DNA of 64,000 nucleotides from Lethocerus indicus (taxonomy: Eukaryota; Arthropoda; Insecta; Hemiptera; Belostomatidae): assembly GCA_019843655.1 (NCBI GenBank), contig JACDQD010000004.1, forward strand, positions 2,790,001-2,854,000, given 5' to 3'. Shown here in pieces: positions 36,557 to 48,801 of the stretch (position 1 is the first letter of the stretch; every line of letters starts with the position of its first letter). The position numbers and the translations under genes were made by a program. Below the pieces are notes generated by a model, which saw nothing but the letters and a program-made list of their open reading frames with translations, searched no databases and was not told the origin of the DNA.

Positions 36557-37811
36557 ATGGGGTCGCCGGCCTGGTCTCTGTTGTTGCACGTGGGGCTGTT
36601 ACGATTCTGCCTCTCTACCGCCTTCTTCGATACCGCCCTACCAGTCATAAAGCGGCGGCGGCGGCGGCGGCGGGGCGGCTCATACTTCGGCTATTCGGTG
36701 GCCCAGTACAGCCGTCCAGGCCTCAAACGGTAAGCAAGCACTCTCTCTCTCTCTATTACGAAAATATACATTTTATCCTCCCAGTTCGTATCCATTCGTC
36801 GGACTGTATCATATATTCAAAGCTTTGCGCTCGAGGCCGTTATCGCGCGGACTAATTAGCGACTCGAGATATTTTTCGACCTCCAACTTAAAATGATTAC
36901 AGCACGCAAATCAACGCATAAAACATTTAATGTACATTTACATCTTTACGAAGATAATTTCTTAAACATTAGTCTTTGTAATTTTGCTTTGTACGAATTA
37001 TTTCGTCACCTTCACCGTTTCAAACATTTTCTTAAGAGAACAATTCGTCGAGGCATACTGATCTCCACTTATATATCGGGCTTTTTGACGGTAACTTCAA
37101 TAAGATCATCTTCGTAAGATTATATAGGGAAGAGCTTACGGAACAACAACAACAAAATTAAACATAAATAGTCATGACCGCGCATCGAATTTCCCCACCG
37201 AACAAAGTGGTGAGCGAGAGCCGCCTCTCGAGTGCAAAAGATTATTAAGACGGCGTCCAATGCAAATTATTTAAGATCTCCTGTCCTTAAATATCGTCGA
37301 GACCCGACCGATTGGAACATTGATATCTCGTACATTATCGATTTTCTGTTGGTCCGATAAGATAACAGGGGGAAAAAAACGTGTTCCCTTCTATTTAGAC
37401 GCCTGTTTGCATTCTTCAGTGTACACTACACAGATATTTCCTGGCGCGTCCCCTATATACGGTGTTAAAGTAAGTGCGCCAGGAGAGATGAGTGTAGTAA
37501 GTATATATGTGTTAGAAATGCACATGTGGCGGAAATATTGAGATATTCGAAATATTAATATTACATCTCCCTCCGTGTTCGCGTGTAACACATTCCCCAA
37601 AAAAACTCCCCGTAACTCTGTGAACCAAAAAAAAAAAAAAATTGTAATAAAACTATTTATTGTTGAGTATTCGAATACCGGGGTTTTCAACACCTACTGC
37701 CCCGTTCACAAATACGCTCCGAATAATAATAATTCGAATTCTGTCCGTGTACAGAACCTTCGCGCGTTTATTCAGTACGATTGGTGGGGTAAAGCTACCC
37801 GACTCTGAATC

Positions 37812-37877
<66 letters not shown>

Positions 37878-40800
37878 GTATAAACATTTATTTCGTAGAG
37901 TATTTTTTTTTAATTTTATAATAAATTCGTACAGGCTAATTGTCGGAGCGCCGTTGGACAGTCCAAGCAATTCGAAGTATAACCAAACCGGCCTAGTTTG
38001 GATCTGTCCGATAAGTGCAGCGGAAGACGACTGCGCCCTGATGGACATTTCCGGTAAGCATTAGATCGAACGCAACCAACAACGCTTTTAACTAAATACA
38101 GGATTCGGTTAATAAAATAAAATGAATGTTCACGATGCTTTATATACTGAACACTATATAAAATTATCCCTGAGGATGGAACCTCAGCGCGAGGTCGGTG
38201 TTTCCAATTCTTCTTCCAAAATTAGGTTCCAACGGGTAAAAAATGTCTACGGGTAATTTGATAAACTATAATAGAATTTTAAATTAGATATTTATTCTAA
38301 CGACGATTTAGTAGCGTTACAGCTAAATAACACTTGTTGCAGTTGAAACACTTTCGCCCTGATTACGTTAATTTATACATTGCCGATGTTAAACTAAAAT
38401 TCGCGCCCGACGAATTAACTAAATACGACGCTGACTTAGGAGGCGTTGATATATCGTATTTAAGAACATATATTTAAGAAAGTATCTTAACAAGATGAAA
38501 GATACATGATTTGGAATACTGTAAAAATTGTAAATCCGTTTCAGGACTTGAGAAAGAAGGGATGCAGAACAATTCGTGGTTTGGAAACGTTGTCAGCAGT
38601 CAGCGTTTTTCTAACGGAAAGTCCGGAAAAATAATGGTGAGCTTTTCTGCTTTTCTTATAATCGACGATAGTATGATTCGTTTGGAAAAAAAGAAATCAA
38701 ATAAAAAAGGAAATTTTTTTGTGAATCATGAGCTGTCGTAAAGTTATAAGAGGTATTTCTTCTTCGAACACGAATAATAATATCTATATTTAATAATTAA
38801 TTAAAATACAGTTAAAATATTGGTAAAATGGTAATTGTCAGTTATTAGAATGATATACTTTTTCTTTATAAAATATACCACTCGAGTTTGGCAACGCGGA
38901 GCGCAGTTTGGGCCCTCTAACAACAATGTATATAATTGTTATTGTTATTGACTGATTGTTACAGGTATGCTCGCACAGGTACTTGGACGCATATTACCAC
39001 GGTGTCGGCCGCTGTTTTATTTTCACCGACGAATTCAAATTCGATTCAGTGTGGACTAAATGCCAAGACACCTCGCTAGCAGAGTACGTATCCGACAACA
39101 CTATCATTGAGCGCGCCAGTAAGTGCAAGTCAATGCAAGGCTACTCAGTATTACATGCTCTACTTTATGTACCCCGATATATAATGGCTCGAAACTCTAA
39201 CAGTTTGAAAACGATCCGTGAAGTAGTTCAGTAACAAATTTGATATGTATAACATACAATCAATTATGTATGGTATACATTTAGCTTCCCTGATATCTTT
39301 CATGTACTACTCGTTATCGTTCTCAGTTGTGGGCTGATTCTTGCCCGACGACTGAAGACGGTAGGAGGGTGGATAATTATATGTATTTTATATTAGCTAA
39401 CCTGACCGTTACATTCTTTGTTAAGCATCAACAATTGCCAGATGGGTACGAGCGGTATGATTCTGGAGGACGACACAGTTGTGGTCGGTGTGCCCGGCAG
39501 AGCCGACTGGAAGGGCTCGGCCATGAGTTTCTCGGTTTCCAAAGACTATTTGACAAACGAACAGTTTTATTTCGAGACCGCAGAAATGACTTTGCCGTAC
39601 GCCTACGAAGGTTCGTCCATGTGTCACAACAATGCACCCACCGCATGTTGTTTCTGTGTTTATTCTGTGTTGTGCTTGTTGTTGCGCCACGGCGCCCGCC
39701 ACTGTTCGACCGCGAGAGAATTTTGGAAATTGCTAGGTAACAATGAATTAAACGTGTCATTATTTATTGAGCACCTTCGAGCGCTTCAAAAACAGTTTGA
39801 AGAGAGATTACAAAAATATCGAGCCAATTGCCTCCTTCTGTATCGATCCTTTTACTTGCCAAATAAATCTAATGGAACTAGCCGCATGTATTGCAAACCT
39901 TGTCAAAAGACTTAAGAATGATATTTTGCTACAAAATCCTCAATATCGGAGGACTTATGGAACATAGTCGACAACACAAAGGTTCCAAATTTTGAAAAAA
40001 GCTGCTTATAAAATCAAATCGTTTTTCGGGTCAACGTATTTATGGGAATCGTTGTTTTCAAATACAAATTTAATAAAATCACAATATAGATCTCGACTCA
40101 CCGATGAGCATCTTTACTCAGATTGTCCGCTAACAGGATTATCGTCATACTCTCCTAATTACGAGCCACTGACCAATGAAATGCGATGCCAAAGATCACA
40201 CTGACTGATCGATATTTGTTTGTTTCTTTTATTTTTTTTAAATGATTTCTTTGTATTATATTTTTTGTTTACTTTGTATGTGCAGTGGATGTGCCTACAG
40301 TGTTATAGTGCTAACGACCGGTCGTATACTGTCACTAGTGCCCATGGTGGTCATGTATGTATTAACCAAAATTTGTATACCCCGGAATGCACGTATTAAC
40401 CAATATTTGTATATCGTTTTCATATCGTAGATTGTATCTTGACGGCGATGTAACGTTTATGGTTACCGGCATTGTATTATTTGTATTATTGAATTATATT
40501 TATTTGTTTTTTATAAGCATAGTTTGTTTCTCGCCGAAAATAACATAGACACATATATATTGCAGGCATGGCTGTGATAGGGGCCCGGCTGCTTCCTGAT
40601 AAGGACGTGGTCGTCATCGTGACGGGTATCCCGCGTGACGGTAAGCGTGACTGTTTTAGTGTTTCCTACGATCGGTACTCCGACATCAACACTTAATTGT
40701 AGCCAACAATATACAAAGCTATATTGAAAAAAATAAAAAAAGCTATATTGGGCATCCACCGTGACAACCAACGCTGCTGCGCATCCTCGGTATGTTTCCG

Positions 40801-43800
40801 ATTGCACTATTCACCACGACCTCAACATGCCTGCAGTCGACCGAGTCATGAAATTCCGGTTTCATTCCCAAATTTCATTCCCGTCTTTCTGCCCATCTCA
40901 ATCCTCTCGCCGAGTCCCTTTCCTACGTTACCCGTCCATTATCCTGCCCTCCGGCGGCTTAAACGCCACCAGCGCAGAAGAGATCTTCTCCAATAGTTGT
41001 TCCAAGCGCCTTGTGTACGAATGTGGCGTATAATAGTGCCGAATAGTGCGCCCTACTATAACATATTGGTCAACATCTGATATACGCTGCACGAAATAAT
41101 AAGTTTGTTCTGATAGGGACCGTAAAACTGTACCGGCGGAATCAAACAAACCCCGAGAGACAGAAGCACTATCAACAACTGGATAGTCCCAGTTTCGCGT
41201 CGCAGTTCGGTTACGAGTTGGCCTCTGCCGACATCAACGGGGACGGGCAAGTATCAAATTATCACTTTACCGAAACAACGGACAGCCCGACGAAATAAAA
41301 ACCGAATAGCAGTTGTTAAACCGATAATGACCATTATGTATTTCTCTGTGGCAGAAAATAAGTTTAGAAGGGGGCACAGAATTATAATTTTCCTTTAATG
41401 CGGATATATGCGGAATTAATGCGGATTCTCATACCGAAGAACGTAGAGAATCATTTAAGGATCTAGTTCACCGGAGAATCTAATCGGAAAAGGCCAATCT
41501 GGAGCGTGGACTGAGCCCTGTCGTAGAAGGATCATAAAGATGCGTCTCTCGCCTAGAAAACACGCACGAAACGCCACATGAAGGAGGGGCATAATTGGAA
41601 AATAATTAGAAATCACAAATATTTCATCAGTAAAAGTTCATCCAGTGCAACGTTAACCGAATTGGATTGATCGAAATGTATTTACCAATAAGCAGGACGA
41701 GTGCGACCCTCGCTCCATACCGCCACTCGGATAAATTAGTTCCTGGATTAAATTAAAAAAAAGCAACTTGGAACGAATACACCCATACATTACTTGCACA
41801 GATTAGGGACTCGGACACACTTAGGGCTAGTTTAAATCAGTGTACAGTACAGTTTGTCTTGGGGAACATTGCACCGGGTTGAACTATTAAATACACTTTG
41901 GGGTAAACGCGAGATCCTCCTTCTAGTGGTACGGCTTTTCTTAGAGGCGTGCCAGACGTGTTTTGAGGAGTTTCTCCCTGTTTCGTTTCCCGATCGCCGA
42001 GGAACTTGTTTATTTACCGCAGACAGTAAAATGAGTCTGTTAATCTAATCGATAGATGTACTCGTGGTGTTTTTGCAGTGCGGCCGACCTGCTGGTGGGT
42101 GCGCCCACCGAGATGAATGGAGGCGCAGTTTACATCTACCTAAACGGCGGCACCAAGCTGGTGCCCGATGATAAAAAGAGCTCCATATCCTGCAACTGCC
42201 CGGGCGATTCGAGGTCTCGTAGAGTATAAATAGTTTTGTCAATATAAAGCAATATGAGTGGCCGAAACATTTTAAATACTTCCGACGGACTCCTACACGG
42301 ACGATGCCTTAAACTTATATCCCACTAAGGACGGTTTGTATCGATCTCTAATATTATACTGCGATTCATACGGCCGATATTCGTTACGACGTTTAAAGCT
42401 ATTTCGACAAAAATGTGGGCCCGTCCGTCGGGTCCGTGTTCTGTTAATAATGTTCCCGAAGGAACAAATCGTGATTCGACATTTTTCTCAATTGTCCTTT
42501 AGATTTGGTATAGCGATAGCGAATTTGGGGGACATGAACGAGGACGGCAAGGAGGAAATTGCCGTCGGGGCCCCCTACGCGATGGACGGCTCAAAGCAAG
42601 TCGGAAAAGTCTACATCTACACTTACAAAGGGACACTCGAACAAGTGCAGGTAAAGTAACGATAACATACTTCGTCTCCCGCTCCGACATCCTGTCTTTT
42701 AGCCTCGTTTCGAGACGAGGTAAAAACCATCTCGGTAAATGGGAATGGTGGAATGACGCCCTACCTAGCCTTAAAGCTGTACTGTCGGTGTTTTCTCCCC
42801 GAAGGAAATATCCGGTAAGAGGTTCGAGTTGACATCGTTCGGGATCAGTTTGTCCGGAGGGCTGGACATGGACGGGGAGGGTCCGAGCGACCTCGCTGTG
42901 GGCGCCTACCTCAGTCACGCCGTCGTTCTCCTCAGAGCCAGGCCCTACTTGAAACTTCAGCTCGACATCGACCCAAACGGATACCTCCACTCCGTCTTCA
43001 TCAAGGAAAACAAGTGCGACGACAACGCCGATATAGCCGTAGGCTGGTAGGTCTTTCCTAGAGACTATTTTTAACTAAATTACCGAAATTATTGGCCGGT
43101 TATCGCGCCGGCACTAGGACGGACCGTAATAGCAACGCTAACGCCGTTCGTTCGCCAGTTTCAAAGTGGAATTGCGCCTTAGTCTCGTTGACAAAAATTG
43201 GGTGAACGATGACGAAATACATTACACGCTGGAAGCGGACACGGGACAGACGATCAAGAGAGTCACCTTCAACCTCAAGGAACCCTCCATCACCAGTACT
43301 GGCACCTTCAGCTTTCCCGCGGACACTAACAACGCTACCAGAGTCCACGCCGTCTACTTCAAAGAAAATGTAATATATAAATGTCTCGCCGTACGTTATT
43401 TACATAACTCTTAAGTTTATTCCGTAGAATGAATTTAATTTTTAAATAAATAACGTCCGTAGATTAACCGCGTTTGGGCCCCGATCGAATTCAAACTGAA
43501 ATTGAGGCAGAGAGAGGTGGTGGCCGGCGGCGGAGGGGAGGGGCCCGGGCTGCCCTCGCTGGCCGCCTATCCCATCTACCACCCGCAGGCAGTTTACACT
43601 TTCCAGTCCCTCTTCAAAGGCCAACCCTGCGGCCCCGACGGCATCTGTGAGAGCGTCCTCGACATGATAGCCGAAATCAAAGACGCTGAGGAAATAAAAT
43701 ACGGTATAGACAACACCACCAATCCTCTCCGCACAATGACGTGCAATGAGATCCAGTCTCATTGAGGCTCCGTTCCTCCGATAATACGAAATGTCGGATG

Positions 43801-44500
43801 AAGGAGACTGGTCCCCTGGCCGACTCACTCACTTCGTCCTCGTTTTGCTGTTAAAGGCACGCTCGTAAAGATTTCTTCTTTGAGAACAACTCCCAGCTCT
43901 TCGAGTAGTTTTGCTCGTACTTCTCATCACCTTTCTCTTGGTGACATTCTACCGGTTCGCGGCCTAGTCTCTTAAATTAAATTTGAGCGCGGTAATTTTA
44001 CAATTAAAAAAAATAAATAAACACGTCGGTAATTGAAATGTCGCTATTACGTGTGTACAGGCTTGTGGGAAGTCAGAGATAGCGCAGGGCAGATGACTTT
44101 GCCAATTACCGTTAAAAATAAGGGCGAGAATTCGCAAAACACCCGAGTTCAAGTAAAGTTCAACAGCACCCAACTACAATACGTCGGTCAAGTGAGTAAA
44201 CAAGCCGTTTAGAAAATGCACTTTTCCTTGTGTTTATTTTGAATAAATAGCGGTTGTAAATAATCGAAAGCGACAATTCTCTCGTGTAAAAAATTTAGAC
44301 GGTATTGTCGGATTTTTTAGCACGGCCGAAATGCTTGTTCTTCGCAGGGGCCTCAGAGATTGCACTGGCGTATGGGGAGAGCGACCCCACGGTCCGAGCT
44401 CAAAATAACTGCAAAAGAATCTATATACAGTACGCCTAGACTAACCACTGACAGTACACGACAAGCAACAGACAGTAAACAGACCAATGTTGCAGTGATG

Positions 44501-44581
<81 letters not shown>

Positions 44582-47203
44582 TGTAATGAGTAAAACTTTG
44601 CAGGATGCTAATCACACTTGTGACACTTCGTGGAGGACTGTCTCCTGCGCACTGAAAGAGGACCCGTTAGAAAAAAACATGGAAGAGACAGTTGAGCTGA
44701 GGTTTAAGGTTGACGAGGGAATCGGCAGAGAGATCAGCCCGGCTTTCAACATTAGCTGGAGCACGAGCAGCAGCATACGCAATAACAAGACCCAACAGCC
44801 GATCATTTTTAACCTGCACTACAAAACAACGTTAAAATATCCTACCGTTGAAACGTATGTGTCATTTCTAATATCAGCGTTATATTATATTATCTGGGAT
44901 GCGCCAACAGTTGAAAATATCGAACTAAAACGCTAATTAAGCTTGTAAATTAGTGCCCGCCCCGATAACATTACGAACAATTTAAAAAAATTAAAAATAT
45001 TTTAGCGAAAAATTGTACCTCCAATTTAACAATATATTCTTTCTTGTCAGGATTGTGGAGCCCACGGAGCAGCTAGTTCAGGAAAACGTGGCCAGTATGT
45101 TCAAAGTTGTGGTGGCCAACGATGCCGATTCGACGATAGAAGAATTTACTTTCAATATCCACTGGCCGTTCATCAAGGACAATTCGGATAATTTAACGTG
45201 GCCCATTTATAAAACAGCCTTAGATATCCACGGTAAATAACGTGTAAACAGTATATTATAATACGTAACCTCCCGCCCGTTTTGTAATGTCATAAAACAT
45301 TGCAGTAATTGCCATAGACTAATTTGATTTGTTAACACTGTTAACGTAATTTGAAGAAAAATTTGATTTTTCGCGTTTGTAGTACAAGGAAAATTTACAG
45401 TACTGACATATAACTGACTATGTAATAATCTGTGTGTAATTCTTATTACTTCAGGTACTGCAAAGGACAACGTCATTTGTGATATTCCAAAAGAAATGAA
45501 TCATTTGACACCAGAAACTTGTGGGAACAAAATCGCAAAGCAGTTTGATGATTATTTGGTAGGAATTCATTTCATAACAAAAACCTTGTTATTTTTATTA
45601 AATTATTTATCATCTTTTCATGTTCATCTTTCATGTTGTTTATCATCACTCATCTTTTGATGTTCCGAGAGTTCGGAACTGAATCCAAATTCTGATTTCT
45701 CGTTATAGTTTCCTATGTGTCTCAGTTCAGTCAGTTTGAACGGTGGGACATAGAGCTTCTCACCACCTTCAGTAGCATTCTGCCAGTGTATTAGTGAGGC
45801 AACTGCGAATTGAGGTAGCCGGCGGGGCCTACTGTATACACTGTATTATTGACATTAATTTACAGAAACAAAGAAAGCCACTGAAGATGGTAAGAAGCCG
45901 AAAGCGGTCACTCATAAGACCGAATGGGCATGGGGAGACCGATGATCGCAAAAATTATAACATAACAAAAATATTAAGCAATAAAATCGAGGACATAATA
46001 AACCTACCGGTTCAACTACTAATGTTCTAAGAGCAAATTAACATTGATAAGTTTAACATACCTGTTTTGTGGTCTGCGAAGGGTTGGAATACCGTAGATT
46101 TGTTTGTGTTTCTGTCTCCTCTCGCTGGTTTGGTCTTTTGCTAGACCGGTTTCGGCTGCTCGCCATCTTCAAACCTACGGTATTGATAAGTTTTTAAAAA
46201 CTGCTCTTAATGCAAAAGCACAATCGATAAATATTATACATTTATACATGATTTTGCCTGTTTTAAAAATTGTCATATATATAAATGTGTAAAACACAAA
46301 TTTCGATAGGAGACTAAAATTTCGCTTCATTATATAAAAACAGATATTTGTTTACGCGCCTGAAACTTTCGTTTCCTTGCAGAATTGTACTACGAACGAG
46401 TGCCTGCAGATAAATTGCACTGCTAAAAATCTGAAATCTGGAGAGAACTTCATTATCGCGATAAACGCCAGGTACGCTACTACAGTAGGTTATCAACCAA
46501 CGCCTTCTCCTCTCGAACCAATTTATCATCCTCGGCTCATTATTGCCCTTCGTTTCTCCCCGCTGCGTTAATTAACGTTAGGGATAATTTCACAGATGCC
46601 AACCGTAAGGGAGAATGAACTAAAAAAGAAAATGTAACTATCGCAGCGATATTCTATCTGGCAACCTTTCTTGCCCTGGTTGTAACTACCGCCGTAACAG
46701 TGGGTCGCTGAGAGACCCCTCCCCACTCGGCATGTTTGCAGATAGAAGTTGTATCGATATTATAATTAAATATTACTATACCTATTTTTCAGTCTGTGCG
46801 CAGTTGTATGGGCCGACATCGTTGGTCGAACAATAAATGTGACACTGCAGACTGAAATGGGAATGAAGACCGGGATCTTCCAAGTGGTCGAAAAGTGGCC
46901 ATCTATTGGCGGAGTAAGTACCCACACTTTTTCTGTATTTGACCAGAATCTCTTGTATTAAGGGCAGAAGCGTATTCTCGACTCATTTTTTCTTTTCGAT
47001 TGTTTCAGCTCTCTTTTAACGTGAAAGCGCCCAGTATTGAATCGTCGCTAACAATGATAATAATCGTGTGCGCGAGCATAATTGCAGGAATTACAGTGCT
47101 AGCCGTAGTCATCTTTTGTTTATACCGCTTAGGCTTTTTCACCAGGAACAGGCCTCAAGGTATGCCCGAAGAGACCGAAATCCTGGAAAAGAAAGACACT
47201 TAA
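36557..47203 (+). CDS. Integrin alpha subunit, 19 coding exons, complete
   Basis: Type I adhesion receptor subunit that pairs with an integrin beta chain. Coding exons: 36557-36729, 37935-38053, 38545-38636, 38965-39083, 39426-39610, 40566-40640, 41117-41246, 42079-42213, 42503-42650, 42805-43046, 43159-43369, 43463-43703, 44061-44191, 44604-44854, 45051-45232, 45455-45558, 46383-46471, 46793-46913, 47009-47203. Phases agree throughout and give 980 aa, near the usual 1000-1100. Residues 1-22 are a signal peptide. Then come a seven-Arg run (33-39), FG-GAP repeats (SYFGYSVA, LIVGAPLD) and calcium loops DINGDG (about 293), DMNEDG (about 353) and the degenerate DMDGEG (about 413). N-glycosylated stalk, membrane segment about 931-955 and tail RLGFFTRNRP follow. 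No inserted I domain is seen. The overall pattern fits insect alpha-PS3-like or alpha-4-like chains, but I do not assign the paralogue. The exon 4/5 junction (GA|GTACGT to TTAAG|CATC) is the least certain. Confidence 0.93.
36653..36673 (+). repeat. Coding (CGG)7 repeat
   Basis: Seven perfect CGG codons encode Arg33-39 of the integrin, between the signal peptide and the first FG-GAP repeat. Confidence 0.9.
36730..37934 (+). other. Integrin intron 1
   Basis: 1.2-kb intron (GTAAGC...TACAG). It has a (CT)n run just after the donor and a TA microsatellite near the acceptor; no other feature seen. Confidence 0.8.
37814..37874. repeat. (TA)n microsatellite
   Basis: About 30 TA units ending 60 bp upstream of the acceptor of integrin exon 2. 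Confidence 0.95.
40843..41046 (+). repeat. Dispersed repeat family 2, copy 1
   Basis: About 200 bp with recognisable similarity to 47775-47965: shared ATTCCCGTCTT, CTTTCCTACGTTACCCGTCC-like, GGCGGCTTAAACGCCACC and GAAGAGATC...AGTTGTT blocks in the same order. Lies in the integrin intron before exon 7. Probably a transposon remnant; class unknown. Confidence 0.6.
41247..42078 (+). other. Integrin intron with GC-AG ends
   Basis: The donor reads GACGG|GCAAGT and the acceptor TTTTTGCAG|TGCGG. Joining at these sites continues the calcium loop DINGDG into AADLLVGAP in frame. The rest of the exon-flanking donor bases match consensus strongly, as is usual for GC-AG introns. Confidence 0.8.
44505..44578 (+). 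repeat. (GA)n microsatellite beside integrin exon 14
   Basis: About 37 uninterrupted GA units in the sense strand, ending 25 bp before exon 14 (44604). Confidence 0.95.
45715..45960. repeat. Diverged foldback element in an integrin intron
   Basis: Two inverted halves: a left part with CTTCTCACCACCTTCAGTAG (45750-45769) and a right part with GCCACTGAAGATGGTAAGAA (45878-45897), then GCCGAAAGCGGTC and AAGACCGAATGGG. It matches the foldback family with many substitutions. The CTGAAGA core word is intact at 45881-45887. Confidence 0.6.
46050..46190 (-). repeat. Foldback/MITE-like repeat, copy E (half element)
   Basis: Outer segment TACCTGTTTTGTGGTCTGCG, then GGTTGGAATACCGTAGATTT, the CTCTCGCTGGTTTGGTC arm and the core on the minus strand (GAAGATGGCGAGCAGCC through CCGGTCTAGC). 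The stem I 5' strand and the leading C and T of CTGAAGA are cut off. Confidence 0.75.
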
Positions 47204-47774
47204 ATAGAATGGCACAAGTAAACGGTAATAGCGTAGCACTGTTTAAAGATCTTAGGTTGGCAGTGGCTGAAAGTGTGTTTAAGTTAAACAGCTTTCAATG
47301 AACTGATTACGGGTGTATACTAAATAAGTACAGAAGAACAACCTTTAGAATTCGTTTTCTTTCATTCCTCCTTCAAGTGCAGATAGAACCAGGGTTAAAA
47401 CAATAATATTGATGACAAATGAGAGACTTTTTTTTATTGTAAAATCAACTTAATTACATTAGTTATAGGTACAATGGGTGGCAACGATGACCAGACCGGC
47501 AAGGTAAAAGAAGCCACCGATGGTGGCACTTTTGGCGTGAAGACAATAAGAAATAGGGGAAATTAAATTATCGCGTTCGAGCTAATATTCCACATATTTC
47601 CTACATATTTATATGTGATAACTGTATCTTAAACCATTTCTAAACTCGGTTATCGCTACGATTCGTCATTTACGTGGAATATCCCATACCCGCTCAAAGG
47701 AATCGACTTAAACCGCAAATTTGAACTTCTAAGACCATTACTAAAACGGACATCAAAGTTGACGTTACGTAACG

Positions 47775-47965
47775 AAGTCGCGAAATCCCATTTCCTTAAG
47801 TTCCATTCCCGCCTTACACCTCATCCTAATTTGCTCATTGAGTCACTCTCCTCTATTACCCATCCATTTTTCACACCACGATGGCGTAAACGCCACTGGC
47901 CCAGAGATCACCTCGGACAGTAGTTAGATCATGTGAAAATGTGCCATCATTGGGTGGTTTTTTCA
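47775..47965 (+). repeat. Dispersed repeat family 2, copy 2
   Basis: Similar in block order to 40843-41046: GAAATCCCATTTCC, ATTCCCGCCTT, GAGTCACTCTCCTCTATTAC, GGCGTAAACGCCACTGGC and CAGAGATCACCTCGGACAG. A third, weaker match lies at about 48565-48690. Confidence 0.6.
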
Positions 47966-48745
47966 TGGTTCCTTCATTGGACATATCATAAATATACACG
48001 TATCAATTGTACTTACAACTGTAAAGTTGACTGCGCAAATATTAAAAAAAGGTAAAGAAAAAAACGATTGGTCACGAACAGTAAACGGCAATGGACCCCG
48101 ACTTAGTTCCATTATATCAAATTAATTTTTATTACGGACTTCCGGGGTGTGTTCGAGTACGCTAATATATATTAAAATAAGAGAGTACTACTGACGAAGG
48201 CTGGAAGTCCAAACCGACCTAGCAAGACAGTATAGTGATTTGGTTGGTGCTAATAATTCGAAGGTATATTGGTTATTATAAGCGTTGGGTTCTCTCTACA
48301 AAAGAAACAACAATGGATTGGCTCATAATTTTTACGATTTATGACAGTATTACTTCTATCCATAATTATTTTTATCTATAAGGGGTACTACATAATAAAC
48401 TAAGATTCTGGGTATACTCAAACCAATCTAGACGTACGGACTCGAACTGTCGGGTTTCACCAAACCGACGAATATAGAAAAAATCCAAACTTTACAGTCA
48501 AAAATATCAAGGAAAATAACCAATGCACCCGTATTATGTCTCCAAACTCGGCCTACATACAGACCTCAAAGTTCCGTTTGTCCGTTGCGAGCTAGCCACA
48601 CAGAAATACACCAAATTCCACGCCCTAATCGTCCTCATCCTAATCCGATCGTCCATCCTCCAACATTCCAAACTTTCCCTTCAGACGCCTTCAAAGGAAG
48701 TGGCCAAACTACCTAAATGTTAAAAAAAAATAAATAAATAAATAA

Positions 48746-48750
<5 letters not shown>

Positions 48751-48798
<48 letters not shown>
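48751..48798. repeat. (TA)n microsatellite
   Basis: About 24 TA units following an AAAT run. Confidence 0.95.

Positions 48799-48801
<3 letters not shown>

Noticed and set aside
39327..39740. Plus-strand 137-codon frame over integrin exon 5
   Set aside because: Wrong frame; the +1 frame gives the propeller sequence MILEDDTVVVGVPGRADWKG.
44347..44368. Possible small integrin exon (GPQRLHW)
   Set aside because: It has an acceptor-like CGCAG, but including it shifts the next exon into a stop; direct joining of 44191 to 44604 keeps phase.
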